Assembly (NCBI GenBank): GCA_964057225.1
Contig: OZ059896.1
Location: 5,456,001 to 5,520,000 of the forward strand
Source: Auanema rhodensis
Taxonomy: Eukaryota > Nematoda > Chromadorea > Rhabditida > Rhabditidae
DNA length: 64,000 nt
Reading direction: 5' to 3'
Shown: one piece after another, positions 1 through 9,212 of the stretch
Position numbering within the stretch: position 1 is the stretch's first letter
Layout: each line of letters begins with the position of its first letter
Made by a program: the position numbers and the translations under genes
Notes under the pieces: model-generated
What the model saw: only the letters and a program-made list of their open reading frames with translations
The model's database searches: none
Told to the model about the DNA's origin: nothing

Positions 1-89
1 ATAACACAGATCGACGCAGCTTAAAAATCCGCATCGAATGCACTATACTACATTAAGAAAAGCTTAATACAAAAATTAGTTATGATCGT
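1..89 (+). repeat. Partial left-hand satellite unit
   Basis: These bases match unit positions p263-351 and end in an A-type leader (ATTAAG, five bases, CTTAAT). The unit is cut by the window edge, so the array continues to the left. Confidence 0.95.
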
Positions 90-335
90 TTGAAAAATGA
101 TGCATTAGTGTATGTTGAGTTTCCATGTACACTCAACATTGCTTCCAAAAACATTTTGACAAAAATTTTCCCGAAAAATTTCAAAATAATTTCACAAAAA
201 GTAGATGTTTTTAGATTCCTTTTTTCAAGACAAAGACGATGGACATTGTTATTCAACAAAAAATTAATTCTTCAGGGTGAAAATCGAGGATATAAGTGTG
301 AACTTATATCAGTTGATATCTCGGTGCATTTTTAA
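90..335 (+). other. 350-bp unit with A6 run; open frame shifted
   Basis: The A run at p169-175 has six A instead of seven, so the frame shifts and runs on for 81 codons to TAA in TTTTTAA. The same variant recurs at 2195-2440 and 4651-4896. A homopolymer slip, real or from sequencing, explains it. No coding role is supported. Confidence 0.8.
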
Positions 336-2194
336 GCTAGCGCAAATCTGATAACACAGATCGACGCAGCTTAAAAATCCGCATCGAATGCACTATACTA
401 CATTAAGAAAAGCTTAATACAAAAATTAGTTATGATCGTTTGAAAAATGATGCATTAGTGTATGTTGAGTTTCCATGTACACTCAACATTGCTTCCAAAA
501 ACATTTTGACAAAAATTTTCCCGAAAAATTTCAAAATAATTTCACAGAAAGTAGATGTTTTTAGATTCCTTTTTTCAAGACAAAGACGATGGACATTGTT
601 ATTCAACAAAAAAATTAATTCTTCACGGTGAAAATCGAGGATATAAGTGTGAACCTATATCAGTTGATATCTCGGTGCATTTTCAAGCTAGCGCAAATCT
701 GATAACACAGATCGACGCAGCTTAAAAATCCGCATCGAATGCACTATACTACATTAAGAAAAGCTTAATACAAAAATTAGTTATGATCGTTTGAAAAATG
801 ATGCATTAGTGTATGTTGAGTTTCCATGTACACTCAACATTGCTTCCAAAAACATTTTGACAAAAATTTTCCCGAAAAATTTCAAAATAATTTCACAAAA
901 AGTAGATGTTTTTAGATTCCTTTTTTCAAGACAAAGACGATGGACATTGTTATTCAACAAAAAAATTAATTCTTCACGGTGAAAATCGAGGATATAAGTG
1001 TGAACCTATATCAGTTGATATCTCGGTGCATTTTCAAGCTAGCGCAAATCTGATAACACAGATCGACGCAGCTTAAAAATCCGCATCGAATGCACTATAC
1101 TACATTAAGAAAAGCTTAATACAAAAATTAGTTATGATCGTTTGAAAAATGATGCATTAGTGTATGTTGAGTTTCCATGTACACTCAACATTGCTTCCAA
1201 AAACATTTTGACAAAAATTTTCCCGAAAAATTTCAAAATAATTTCACAAAAAGTAGATGTTTTTAGATTCCTTTTTTCAAGACAAAGACGATGGACATTG
1301 TTATTCAACAAAAAAATTAATTCTTCAGGGTGAAAATCGAGGATATAAGTGTGAACTTATATCAGTTGATATCTCGGTGCATTTTTAAGCTAGCGCAAAT
1401 CTGATAACACAGATCGACGCAGCTTAAAAATCCACATCGAATGCACTATACTACATTGGGAAACACTCAATACAAAAATTAGTTATGATCGTTTGAAAAA
1501 TGATGCATTAGTGTATGTTGAGTTTCCATGTACACTCAACATTGCTTCCAAAAACATTTTGACAAAAATTTTCCCGAAAAATTTCAAAATAATTTCACAA
1601 AAAGTAGATGTTTTTAGATTCCTTTTTTCAAGACAAAGACGATGGACATTGTTATTCAACAAAAAAATTAATTCTTCAGGGTGAAAATCGAGGATATAAG
1701 TGTGAACTTATATCAGTTGATATCTCGGTGCATTTTTAAGCTAGCGCAAATCTGATAACACAGATCGACGCAGCTTAAAAATCCGCATCGAATGCACTAT
1801 ACTACATTAAGAAAAGCTTAATACAAAAATTAGTTATGATCGTTTGAAAAATGATGCATTAGTGTATGTTGAGTTTCCATGTACACTCAACATTGCTTCC
1901 AAAAACATTTTGACAAAAATTTTCCCGAAAAATTTCAAAATAATTTCACAAAAAGTAGATGTTTTTAGATTCCTTTTTTCAAGACAAAGACGATGGACAT
2001 TGTTATTCAACAAAAAAATTAATTCTTCAGGGTGAAAATCGAGGATATAAGTGTGAACCTATATCAGTTGATATCTCGGTGCATTTTCAAGCTAGCGCAA
2101 ATCTGATAACACAGATCGACGCAGCTTAAAAATCCGCATCGAATGCACTATACTACATTAAGAAAAGCTTAATACAAAAATTAGTTATGATCGT
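90..2194 (+). repeat. Left block, six units, mostly A type
   Basis: Units start at 90, 440, 791, 1142, 1493 and 1844. All have A-type leaders except 1493, which follows CCACATCG and a B leader. Units 440 and 791 are in the R-C-C state, 90, 1142 and 1493 in G-T-T, and 1844 is a recombinant G-C-C. Unit 440 carries a silent CAG for CAA near p109. No other feature is visible. Confidence 0.9.
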
Positions 2195-3597
2195 TTGAAA
2201 AATGATGCATTAGTGTATGTTGAGTTTCCATGTACACTCAACATTGCTTCCAAAAACATTTTGACAAAAATTTTCCCGAAAAATTTCAAAATAATTTCAC
2301 AAAAAGTAGATGTTTTTAGATTCCTTTTTTCAAGACAAAGACGATGGACATTGTTATTCAACAAAAAATTAATTCTTCAGGGTGAAAATCGAGGATATAA
2401 GTGTGAACTTATATCAGTTGATATCTCGGTGCATTTTTAAGCTAGCGCAAATCTGATAACACAGATCGACGCAGCTTAAAAATCCGCATCGAATGCACTA
2501 TACTACATTAAGAAAAGCTTAATACAAAAATTAGTTATGATCGTTTGAAAAATGATGCATTAGTGTATGTTGAGTTTCCATGTACACTCAACATTGCTTC
2601 CAAAAACATTTTGACAAAAATTTTCCCGAAAAATTTCAAAATAATTTCACAAAAAGTAGATGTTTTTAGATTCCTTTTTTCAAGACAAAGACGATGGACA
2701 TTGTTATTCAACAAAAAAATTAATTCTTCAGGGTGAAAATCGAGGATATAAGTGTGAACTTATATCAGTTGATATCTCGGTGCATTTTCAAGCTAGTGCA
2801 AATCTGATAACACAGATCGACGCAGCTTAAAAATCCGCATCGAATGCACTATACTACATTAAGAAAAGCTTAATACAAAAATTAGTTATGATCGTTTGAA
2901 AAATGATGCATTAGTGTATGTTGAGTTTCCATGTACACTCAACATTGCTTCCAAAAACATTTTGACAAAAATTTTCCCGAAAAATTTCAAAATAATTTCA
3001 CAACAAGTAGATGTTTTTAGATTCCTTTTTTCAAGACAAAGACGATGGACATTGTTATTCAACAAAAAAAATTAATTCTTCAGGGTGAAAATCGAGGATA
3101 TAAGTGTGAACTTATATCAGTTGATATCTCGGTGCATTTTTAAGCTAGCGCAAATCTGATAACACAGATCGACGCAGCTTAAAAATCCGCATCGAATGCA
3201 CTATACTACATTAAGAAAAGCTTAATACAAAAATTAGTTATGATCGTTTGAAAAATGATGCATTAGTGTATGTTGAGTTTCCATGTACACTCAACATTGC
3301 TTCCAAAAACATTTTGACAAAAATTTTCCCGAAAAATTTCAAAATAATTTCACAAAAAGTAGATGTTTTAGATTCCTTTTTTCAAGACAAAGACGATGGA
3401 CATTGTTATTCAACAAACAAATTAATTCTTCACGGTGAAAATCGAGGATATAAGTGTGAACCTATATCAGTTGATATCTCGGTGCATTTTCAAGCTAGCG
3501 CAAATCTGATAACACAGATCGACGCAGCTTAAAAATCCGCATCGAATGCACTATACTACATTAAGAAAAGCTTAATACAAAAATTAGTTATGATCGT
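2195..3597 (+). repeat. Duplicated four-unit block, copy 1 (1403 bp)
   Basis: The block holds, in order, an A6 unit (2195), a unit ending in the rare CTAGTGC (2545), an A8 unit with the rare CACAACAAG (2896), and a unit missing one T at p119-123 (3248). The same four marked units occur in the same order at 4651-6053, 2456 bp away. The three intervening units (3598, 3949, 4300) are ordinary. Confidence 0.9.
3248..3532 (+). other. T-deletion unit joining two open frames (94 codons)
   Basis: One T is missing from the T run after p118, so the usual frame is joined to a second frame that is open in ordinary units too. The joined frame ends at TAA inside dyad 3. It starts at TTG, has no upstream ATG, and contains AACAAACAAATT where others have the A run. 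The same deletion is at 5704-5988. It occurs in only these two copies of one duplicated block, so it is probably derived and not an ancestral gene. Confidence 0.8.
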
Positions 3598-3970
3598 TTG
3601 AAAAATGATGCATTAGTGTATGTTGAGTTTCCATGTACACTCAACATTGCTTCCAAAAACATTTTGACAAAAATTTTCCCGAAAAATTTCAAAATAATTT
3701 CACAAAAAGTAGATGTTTTTAGATTCCTTTTTTCAAGACAAAGACGATGGACATTGTTATTCAACAAAAAAATTAATTCTTCACGGTGAAAATCGAGGAT
3801 ATAAGTGTGAACCTATATCAGTTGATATCTCGGTGCATTTTCAAGCTAGCGCAAATCTGATAACACAGATCGACGCAGCTTAAAAATCCGCATCGAATGC
3901 ACTATACTACATTAAGAAAAGCTTAATACAAAAATTAGTTATGATCGTTTGAAAAATGATGCATTAGTGT

Positions 3971-3998
3971 ATGTTGAGTTTCCATGTACACTCAACAT
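3971..3998. repeat. Dyad 1 (9-bp inverted repeat, 10-bp loop)
   Basis: ATGTTGAGT at 3971-3979 is the exact reverse complement of ACTCAACAT at 3990-3998, with ten bases between. It occurs in most units at p23-50. C-type units change the last base (ACTCAACAA) and lose the outer pair. The INI units (such as 36943) and HNI units (such as 56599) each carry one further mismatch in the right arm. Confidence 0.85.
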
Positions 3999-4005
3999 TG
4001 CTTCC

Positions 4006-4084
4006 AAAAACATTTTGACAAAAATTTTCCCGAAAAATTTCAAAATAATTTCACAAAAAGTAGATGTTTTTAGATTCCTTTTTT
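4006..4084. other. A/T-tract segment (p58-136)
   Basis: Runs of four to six A or T are centred near p60, p76, p87, p96, p109, p121 and p133, a spacing of about 9-16 bp. Phased A-tracts can curve DNA and position nucleosomes. The spacing here is irregular relative to 10.5 bp, so curvature is a possibility and not a demonstrated property. Confidence 0.5.
4022..4040. repeat. Dyad 5 (A/T-only inverted repeat)
   Basis: AAATTTT and AAAATTT flank the five bases CCCGA (p74-92). In type D units the centre changes to TTTTTCGAAAAA, a perfect 12-bp palindrome, so the dyad is stronger there. A stem of only A-T pairs can arise easily in A/T-rich DNA, so function is uncertain. Confidence 0.65.
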
Positions 4085-4148
4085 CAAGACAAAGACGATG
4101 GACATTGTTATTCAACAAAAAAATTAATTCTTCAGGGTGAAAATCGAG

Positions 4149-4170
4149 GATATAAGTGTGAACTTATATC
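4149..4170. repeat. Dyad 2 (9-bp inverted repeat, GTGA loop)
   Basis: GATATAAGT at 4149-4157 pairs perfectly with ACTTATATC at 4162-4170 around a four-base GTGA loop (p201-222). C-tail units read ACCTATATC and have one A.C mismatch at p207/p216. Type D units read GATATAGGT with ACCTATATC and are perfectly paired again. The right arm can also pair with the following GATATC (TATATC, AGTT, GATATC), giving a competing fold. Confidence 0.85.
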
Positions 4171-4187
4171 AGTTGATATCTCGGTGC

Positions 4188-4238
4188 ATTTTTAAGCTAG
4201 CGCAAATCTGATAACACAGATCGACGCAGCTTAAAAAT
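4188..4238. repeat. Dyad 3 (51-nt imperfect hairpin)
   Basis: ATTTTTAAGCT at 4188-4198 is the exact reverse complement of AGCTTAAAAAT at 4228-4238. Inside it GCG (4200-4202) pairs with CGC (4225-4227), then a 3x3 internal loop, then ATCTG (4206-4210) pairs with CAGAT (4217-4221) around the six-base loop ATAACA. A single bulged A lies at 4199. In all 19 pairs form in 51 bases (p240-290). It is the largest secondary-structure element in the unit. C-tail units (TTTTCAAG) carry one C.A mismatch in the long arm; some right-hand units carry G at p285, giving T.G there. Confidence 0.88.
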
Positions 4239-4261
4239 CCGCATCGAATGCACTATACTAC

Positions 4262-4278
4262 ATTAAGAAAAGCTTAAT
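4262..4278. repeat. Dyad 4 (6-bp leader inverted repeat)
   Basis: ATTAAG and CTTAAT flank AAAAG (p314-330) in A-type leaders. E-type leaders in the right-hand region read ATTGAG and CTCAAT, which is again a perfect 6-bp stem. B leaders (ATTGGG, CTCAAT) pair with one G.T. C leaders (ATGGAG, CTCAAT) have one mismatch. Mixed leaders with an A.C mismatch also occur, for example ATTAAG with CTCAAT. Confidence 0.8.
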
Positions 4279-4650
4279 ACAAAAATTAGTTATGATCGTT
4301 TGAAAAATGATGCATTAGTGTATGTTGAGTTTCCATGTACACTCAACATTGCTTCCAAAAACATTTTGACAAAAATTTTCCCGAAAAATTTCAAAATAAT
4401 TTCACAAAAAGTAGATGTTTTTAGATTCCTTTTTTCAAGACAAAGACGATGGACATTGTTATTCAACAAAAAAATTAATTCTTCACGGTGAAAATCGAGG
4501 ATATAAGTGTGAACCTATATCAGTTGATATCTCGGTGCATTTTCAAGCTAGCGCAAATCTGATAACACAGATCGACGCAGCTTAAAAATCCGCATCGAAT
4601 GCACTATACTACATTAAGAAAAGCTTAATACAAAAATTAGTTATGATCGT

Positions 4651-6053
4651 TTGAAAAATGATGCATTAGTGTATGTTGAGTTTCCATGTACACTCAACAT
4701 TGCTTCCAAAAACATTTTGACAAAAATTTTCCCGAAAAATTTCAAAATAATTTCACAAAAAGTAGATGTTTTTAGATTCCTTTTTTCAAGACAAAGACGA
4801 TGGACATTGTTATTCAACAAAAAATTAATTCTTCAGGGTGAAAATCGAGGATATAAGTGTGAACTTATATCAGTTGATATCTCGGTGCATTTTTAAGCTA
4901 GCGCAAATCTGATAACACAGATCGACGCAGCTTAAAAATCCGCATCGAATGCACTATACTACATTGAGAAACGCTTAGTACAAAAATTAGTTATGATCGT
5001 TTGAAAAATGATGCATTAGTGTATGTTGAGTTTCCATGTACACTCAACATTGCTTCCAAAAACATTTTGACAAAAATTTTCCCGAAAAATTTCAAAATAA
5101 TTTCACAAAAAGTAGATGTTTTTAGATTCCTTTTTTCAAGACAAAGACGATGGACATTGTTATTCAACAAAAAAATTAATTCTTCAGGGTGAAAATCGAG
5201 GATATAAGTGTGAACTTATATCAGTTGATATCTCGGTGCATTTTCAAGCTAGTGCAAATCTGATAACACAGATCGACGCAGCTTAAAAATCCGCATCGAA
5301 TGCACTATACTACATTAAGAAAAGCTTAATACAAAAATTAGTTATGATCGTTTGAAAAATGATGCATTAGTGTATGTTGAGTTTCCATGTACACTCAACA
5401 TTGCTTCCAAAAACATTTTGACAAAAATTTTCCCGAAAAATTTCAAAATAATTTCACAACAAGTAGATGTTTTTAGATTCCTTTTTTCAAGACAAAGACG
5501 ATGGACATTGTTATTCAACAAAAAAAATTAATTCTTCAGGGTGAAAATCGAGGATATAAGTGTGAACTTATATCAGTTGATATCTCGGTGCATTTTTAAG
5601 CTAGCGCAAATCTGATAACACAGATCGACGCAGCTTAAAAATCCGCATCGAATGCACTATACTACATTAAGAAAAGCTTAATACAAAAATTAGTTATGAT
5701 CGTTTGAAAAATGATGCATTAGTGTATGTTGAGTTTCCATGTACACTCAACATTGCTTCCAAAAACATTTTGACAAAAATTTTCCCGAAAAATTTCAAAA
5801 TAATTTCACAAAAAGTAGATGTTTTAGATTCCTTTTTTCAAGACAAAGACGATGGACATTGTTATTCAACAAAAAAATTAATTCTTCACGGTGAAAATCG
5901 AGGATATAAGTGTGAACCTATATCAGTTGATATCTCGGTGCATTTTCAAGCTAGCGCAAATCTGATAACACAGATCGACGCAGCTTAAAAATCCGCATCG
6001 AATGCACTATACTACATTAAGAAAAGCTTAATACAAAAACTAGTTATGATCGT
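4651..6053 (+). repeat. Duplicated four-unit block, copy 2 (1403 bp)
   Basis: It carries the same ordered markers as 2195-3597: A6, CTAGTGC, A8 with CACAACAAG, then the T deletion. It differs at the leader before 5001, which reads ATTGAG..CTTAGT in place of an A leader, and at 5704, where the A run is intact instead of AACAAACAA. Confidence 0.9.
5704..5988 (+). other. T-deletion unit, second copy (94 codons)
   Basis: This unit shares the T deletion after p118 with 3248-3532 and gives the same joined frame apart from one residue. The leader that follows has ACTAGTTATG in place of ATTAGTTATG. No coding role is supported. Confidence 0.8.
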
Positions 6054-7106
6054 TTGAAAAATGATGCATTAGTGTATGTTGAGTTTCCATGTACACTCAA
6101 CATTGCTTCCAAAAACATTTTGACAAAAATTTTCCCGAAAAATTTCAAAATAATTTCACAAAAAGTAGATGTTTTTAGATTCCTTTTTTCAAGACAAAGA
6201 CGATGGACATTGTTATTCAACAAAAAAATTAATTCTTCAGGGTGAAAATCGAGGATATAAGTGTGAACTTATATCAGTTGATATCTCGGTGCATTTTTAA
6301 GCTAGCGCAAATCTGATAACACAGATCGACGCAGCTTAAAAATCCACATCGAATGCACTATACTACATTGGGAAACACTCAATACAAAAATTAGTTATGA
6401 TCGTTTGAAAAATGATGCATTAGTGTATGTTGAGTTTCCATGTACACTCAACATTGCTTCCAAAAACATTTTGACAAAAATTTTCCCGAAAAATTTCAAA
6501 ATAATTTCACAAAAAGTAGATGTTTTTAGATTCCTTTTTTCAAGACAAAGACGATGGACATTGTTATTCAACAAAAAAATTAATTCTTCACGGTGAAAAT
6601 CGAGGATATAAGTGTGAACCTATATCAGTTGATATCTCGGTGCATTTTCAAGCTAGCGCAAATCTGATAACACAGATCGACGCAGCTTAAAAATCCGCAT
6701 CGAATGCACTATACTACATTAAGAAAAGCTTAATACAAAAATTAGTTATGATCGTTTGAAAAATGATGCATTAGTGTATGTTGAGTTTCCATGTACACTC
6801 AACATTGCTTCCAAAAACATTTTGACAAAAATTTTCCCGAAAAATTTCAAAATAATTTCACAAAAAGTAGATGTTTTTAGATTCCTTTTTTCAGGACAAA
6901 GACGATGGACATTGTTATTCAACAAAAAAATTAATTCTTCACGGTGAAAATCGAGGATATAAGTGTGAACCTATATCAGTTGATATCTCGGTGCATTTTC
7001 AAGCTAGCGCAAATCTGATAAAACAGATCGACGCAGCTTAAAAATCCGCATCGAATGCACTATACTACATTAAGAAAAGCTTAATACAAAAATTAGTTAT
7101 GATCGT
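6054..7106 (+). repeat. Three units after the duplicated block
   Basis: Units 6054 (G-T-T), 6405 (B leader, R-C-C) and 6756 (A leader, TCAGGACAAAG, R-C-C, with GATAAAACAG in the hairpin loop) lie here. Exact 351-bp spacing resumes at 6054 and continues unbroken until unit 32730. Confidence 0.88.
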
Positions 7107-9212
7107 TTGAAAAATGATGCATTAGTGTATGTTGAGTTTCCATGTACACTCAACATTGCTTCCAAAAACATTTTGACAAAAATTTTCCCGAAAAATTTCA
7201 AAATAATTTCACAAAAAGTAGATGTTTTTAGATTCCTTTTTTCAAGACAAAGACGATGGACATTGTTATTCAACAAAAAAATTAATTCTTCAGGGTGAAA
7301 ATCGAGGATATAAGTGTGAACTTATATCAGTTGATATCTCGGTGCATTTTTAAGCTAGCGCAAATCTGATAACACAGATCGACGCAGCTTAAAAATCCGC
7401 ATCGAATGCACTATACTACATTAAGAAAAGCTTAATACAAAAATTAGTTATGATCGTTTGAAAAATGATGCATTAGTGTATGTTGAGTTTCCATGTACAC
7501 TCAACATTGCTTCCAAAAACATTTTGACAAAAATTTTCCCGAAAAATTTCAAAATAATTTCACAAAAAGTAGATGTTTTTAGATTTCTTTTTTCAAGACA
7601 AAGACGATGGACATTGTTATTCAACAAAAAAATTAATTCTTCAGGGTGAAAATCGAGGATATAAGTGTGAACTTATATCAGTTGATATCTCGGTGAATTT
7701 TTAAGCTAGCGCAAATCTGATAACACAGATCGACGCAGCTTAAAAATCCGCATCGAATGCACTATACTACATTAAGAAAAGCTTAATACAAAAATTAGTT
7801 ATGATCGTTTGAAAAATGATGCATTAGTGTATGTTGAGTTTCCATGTACACTCAACATTGCTTCCAAAAACATTTTGACAAAAATTTTCCCGAAAAATTT
7901 CAAAATAATTTCACAAAAAGTAGATGTTTTTAGATTTCTTTTTTCAAGACAAAGACGATGGACATTGTTATTCAACAAAAAAATTAATTCTTCAGGGTGA
8001 AAATCGAGGATATAAGTGTGAACTTATATCAGTTGATATCTCGGTGAATTTTTAAGCTAGCGCAAATCTGATAACACAGATCGACGCAGCTTAAAAATCC
8101 GCATCGAATGCACTATACTACATTAAGAAAAGCTTAATACAAAAATTAGTTATGATCGTTTGAAAAATGATGCATTAGTGTATGTTGAGTTTCCATGTAC
8201 ACTCAACATTGCTTCCAAAAACATTTTGACAAAAATTTTCCCGAAAAATTTCAAAATAATTTCACAAAAAGTAGATGTTTTTAGATTCCTTTTTTCAAGA
8301 CAAAGACGATGGACATTGTTATTCAACAAAAAAATTAATTCTTCAGGGTGAAAATCGAGGATATAAGTGTGAACTTATATCAGTTGATATCTCGGTGCAT
8401 TTTTAAGCTAGCGCAAATCTGATAACACAGATCGACGCAGCTTAAAAATCCGCATCGAATGCACTATACTACATTAAGAAAAGCTTAATACAAAAATTAG
8501 TTATGATCGTTTGAAAAATGATGCATTAGTGTATGTTGAGTTTCCATGTACACTCAACATTGCTTCCAAAAACATTTTGACAAAAATTTTCCCGAAAAAT
8601 TTCAAAATAATTTCACAAAAAGTAGATGTTTTTAGATTTCTTTTTTCAAGACAAAGACGATGGACATTGTTATTCAACAAAAAAATTAATTCTTCAGGGT
8701 GAAAATCGAGGATATAAGTGTGAACTTATATCAGTTGATATCTCGGTGAATTTTTAAGCTAGCGCAAATCTGATAACACAGATCGACGCAGCTTAAAAAT
8801 CCGCATCGAATGCACTATACTACATTAAGAAAAGCTTAATACAAAAATTAGTTATGATCGTTTGAAAAATGATGCATTAGTGTATGTTGAGTTTCCATGT
8901 ACACTCAACATTGCTTCCAAAAACATTTTGACAAAAATTTTCCCGAAAAATTTCAAAATAATTTCACAAAAAGTAGATGTTTTTAGATTTCTTTTTTCAA
9001 GACAAAGACGATGGACATTGTTATTCAACAAAAAAATTAATTCTTCAGGGTGAAAATCGAGGATATAAGTGTGAACTTATATCAGTTGATATCTCGGTGA
9101 ATTTTTAAGCTAGCGCAAATCTGATAACACAGATCGACGCAGCTTAAAAATCCGCATCGAATGCACTATACTACATTAAGAAAAGCTTAATACAAAAATT
9201 AGTTATGATCGT
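7107..9212 (+). repeat. Two copies of a 3-unit repeat (1053 bp each)
   Basis: The order is standard, variant, variant, then the same again: 7107, 7458, 7809 and 8160, 8511, 8862. The variant units share GATTTCTTTT and CGGTGAATTTTTAAG, changes not both seen elsewhere in the window. Unit 9213 begins what would be a third copy but is followed by a B leader. Confidence 0.9.

Larger units (their letters stand above)
3949..4140 (+). other. Recurring 63-codon open frame, judged non-coding
   Basis: Almost every unit has this open frame, but it begins only at a TTG and has no in-frame ATG in the standard unit. It ends at a TGA at p190-192. In A-type units the frame is closed upstream by TAA at p316-318; in B and C units it is open back to TAG at p250-252, about 97 codons. 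Most recurring differences inside the frame change the amino acid (I17N, A18V, K25N, I26S, S47P, L54M, L55S, K58E, N61K, R63G), with only a few silent ones, so there is no sign of purifying selection. I see no recognised domain. Each copy is best treated as satellite sequence, not a gene. Confidence 0.8.
3949..4299 (+). repeat. Reference A-type unit (351 bp)
   Basis: This unit carries the majority base at every diagnostic position and is used as the coordinate reference (p1 = 3949). Landmarks are the dyads at p23-50, p74-92, p201-222, p240-290 and p314-330, an A/T-tract segment at p58-136, an A7 run at p169-175, and single sites in most units for NsiI (ATGCAT, p10-15), BsrGI (TGTACA, p37-42), EcoRV (GATATC, p227-232) and NheI (GCTAGC, p248-253). 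HindIII (AAGCTT, p322-327) is present only in A-type leaders. The unit length is a multiple of three, so a reading frame stays in register from unit to unit. Confidence 0.93.

Noticed and set aside
4022-4045. CENP-B box in the TTTCCCGAAAAATTTC region
   Set aside because: CCCG is present, but the other required positions of the box on either strand do not fit, so the match is chance.
3949-4140. About 170 near-identical open frames of 63 codons as a gene family
   Set aside because: They start at TTG only, lack an in-frame ATG in standard units, sit at fixed 351-bp spacing as part of a satellite, and vary mostly at amino-acid-changing positions. Several units have stops, frameshifts or no TTG.
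4151-4175. TATA element (TATAAG) with an insect-type initiator (TCAGTT) downstream
   Set aside because: The spacing is about 20 bp, shorter than the usual 28-31 bp, and the TATA-like part is explained by the dyad 2 arm.
3949-4299. The 351-bp unit as an ancient dimer of two 175-bp halves
   Set aside because: I saw no convincing similarity between p1-175 and p176-351 by eye.
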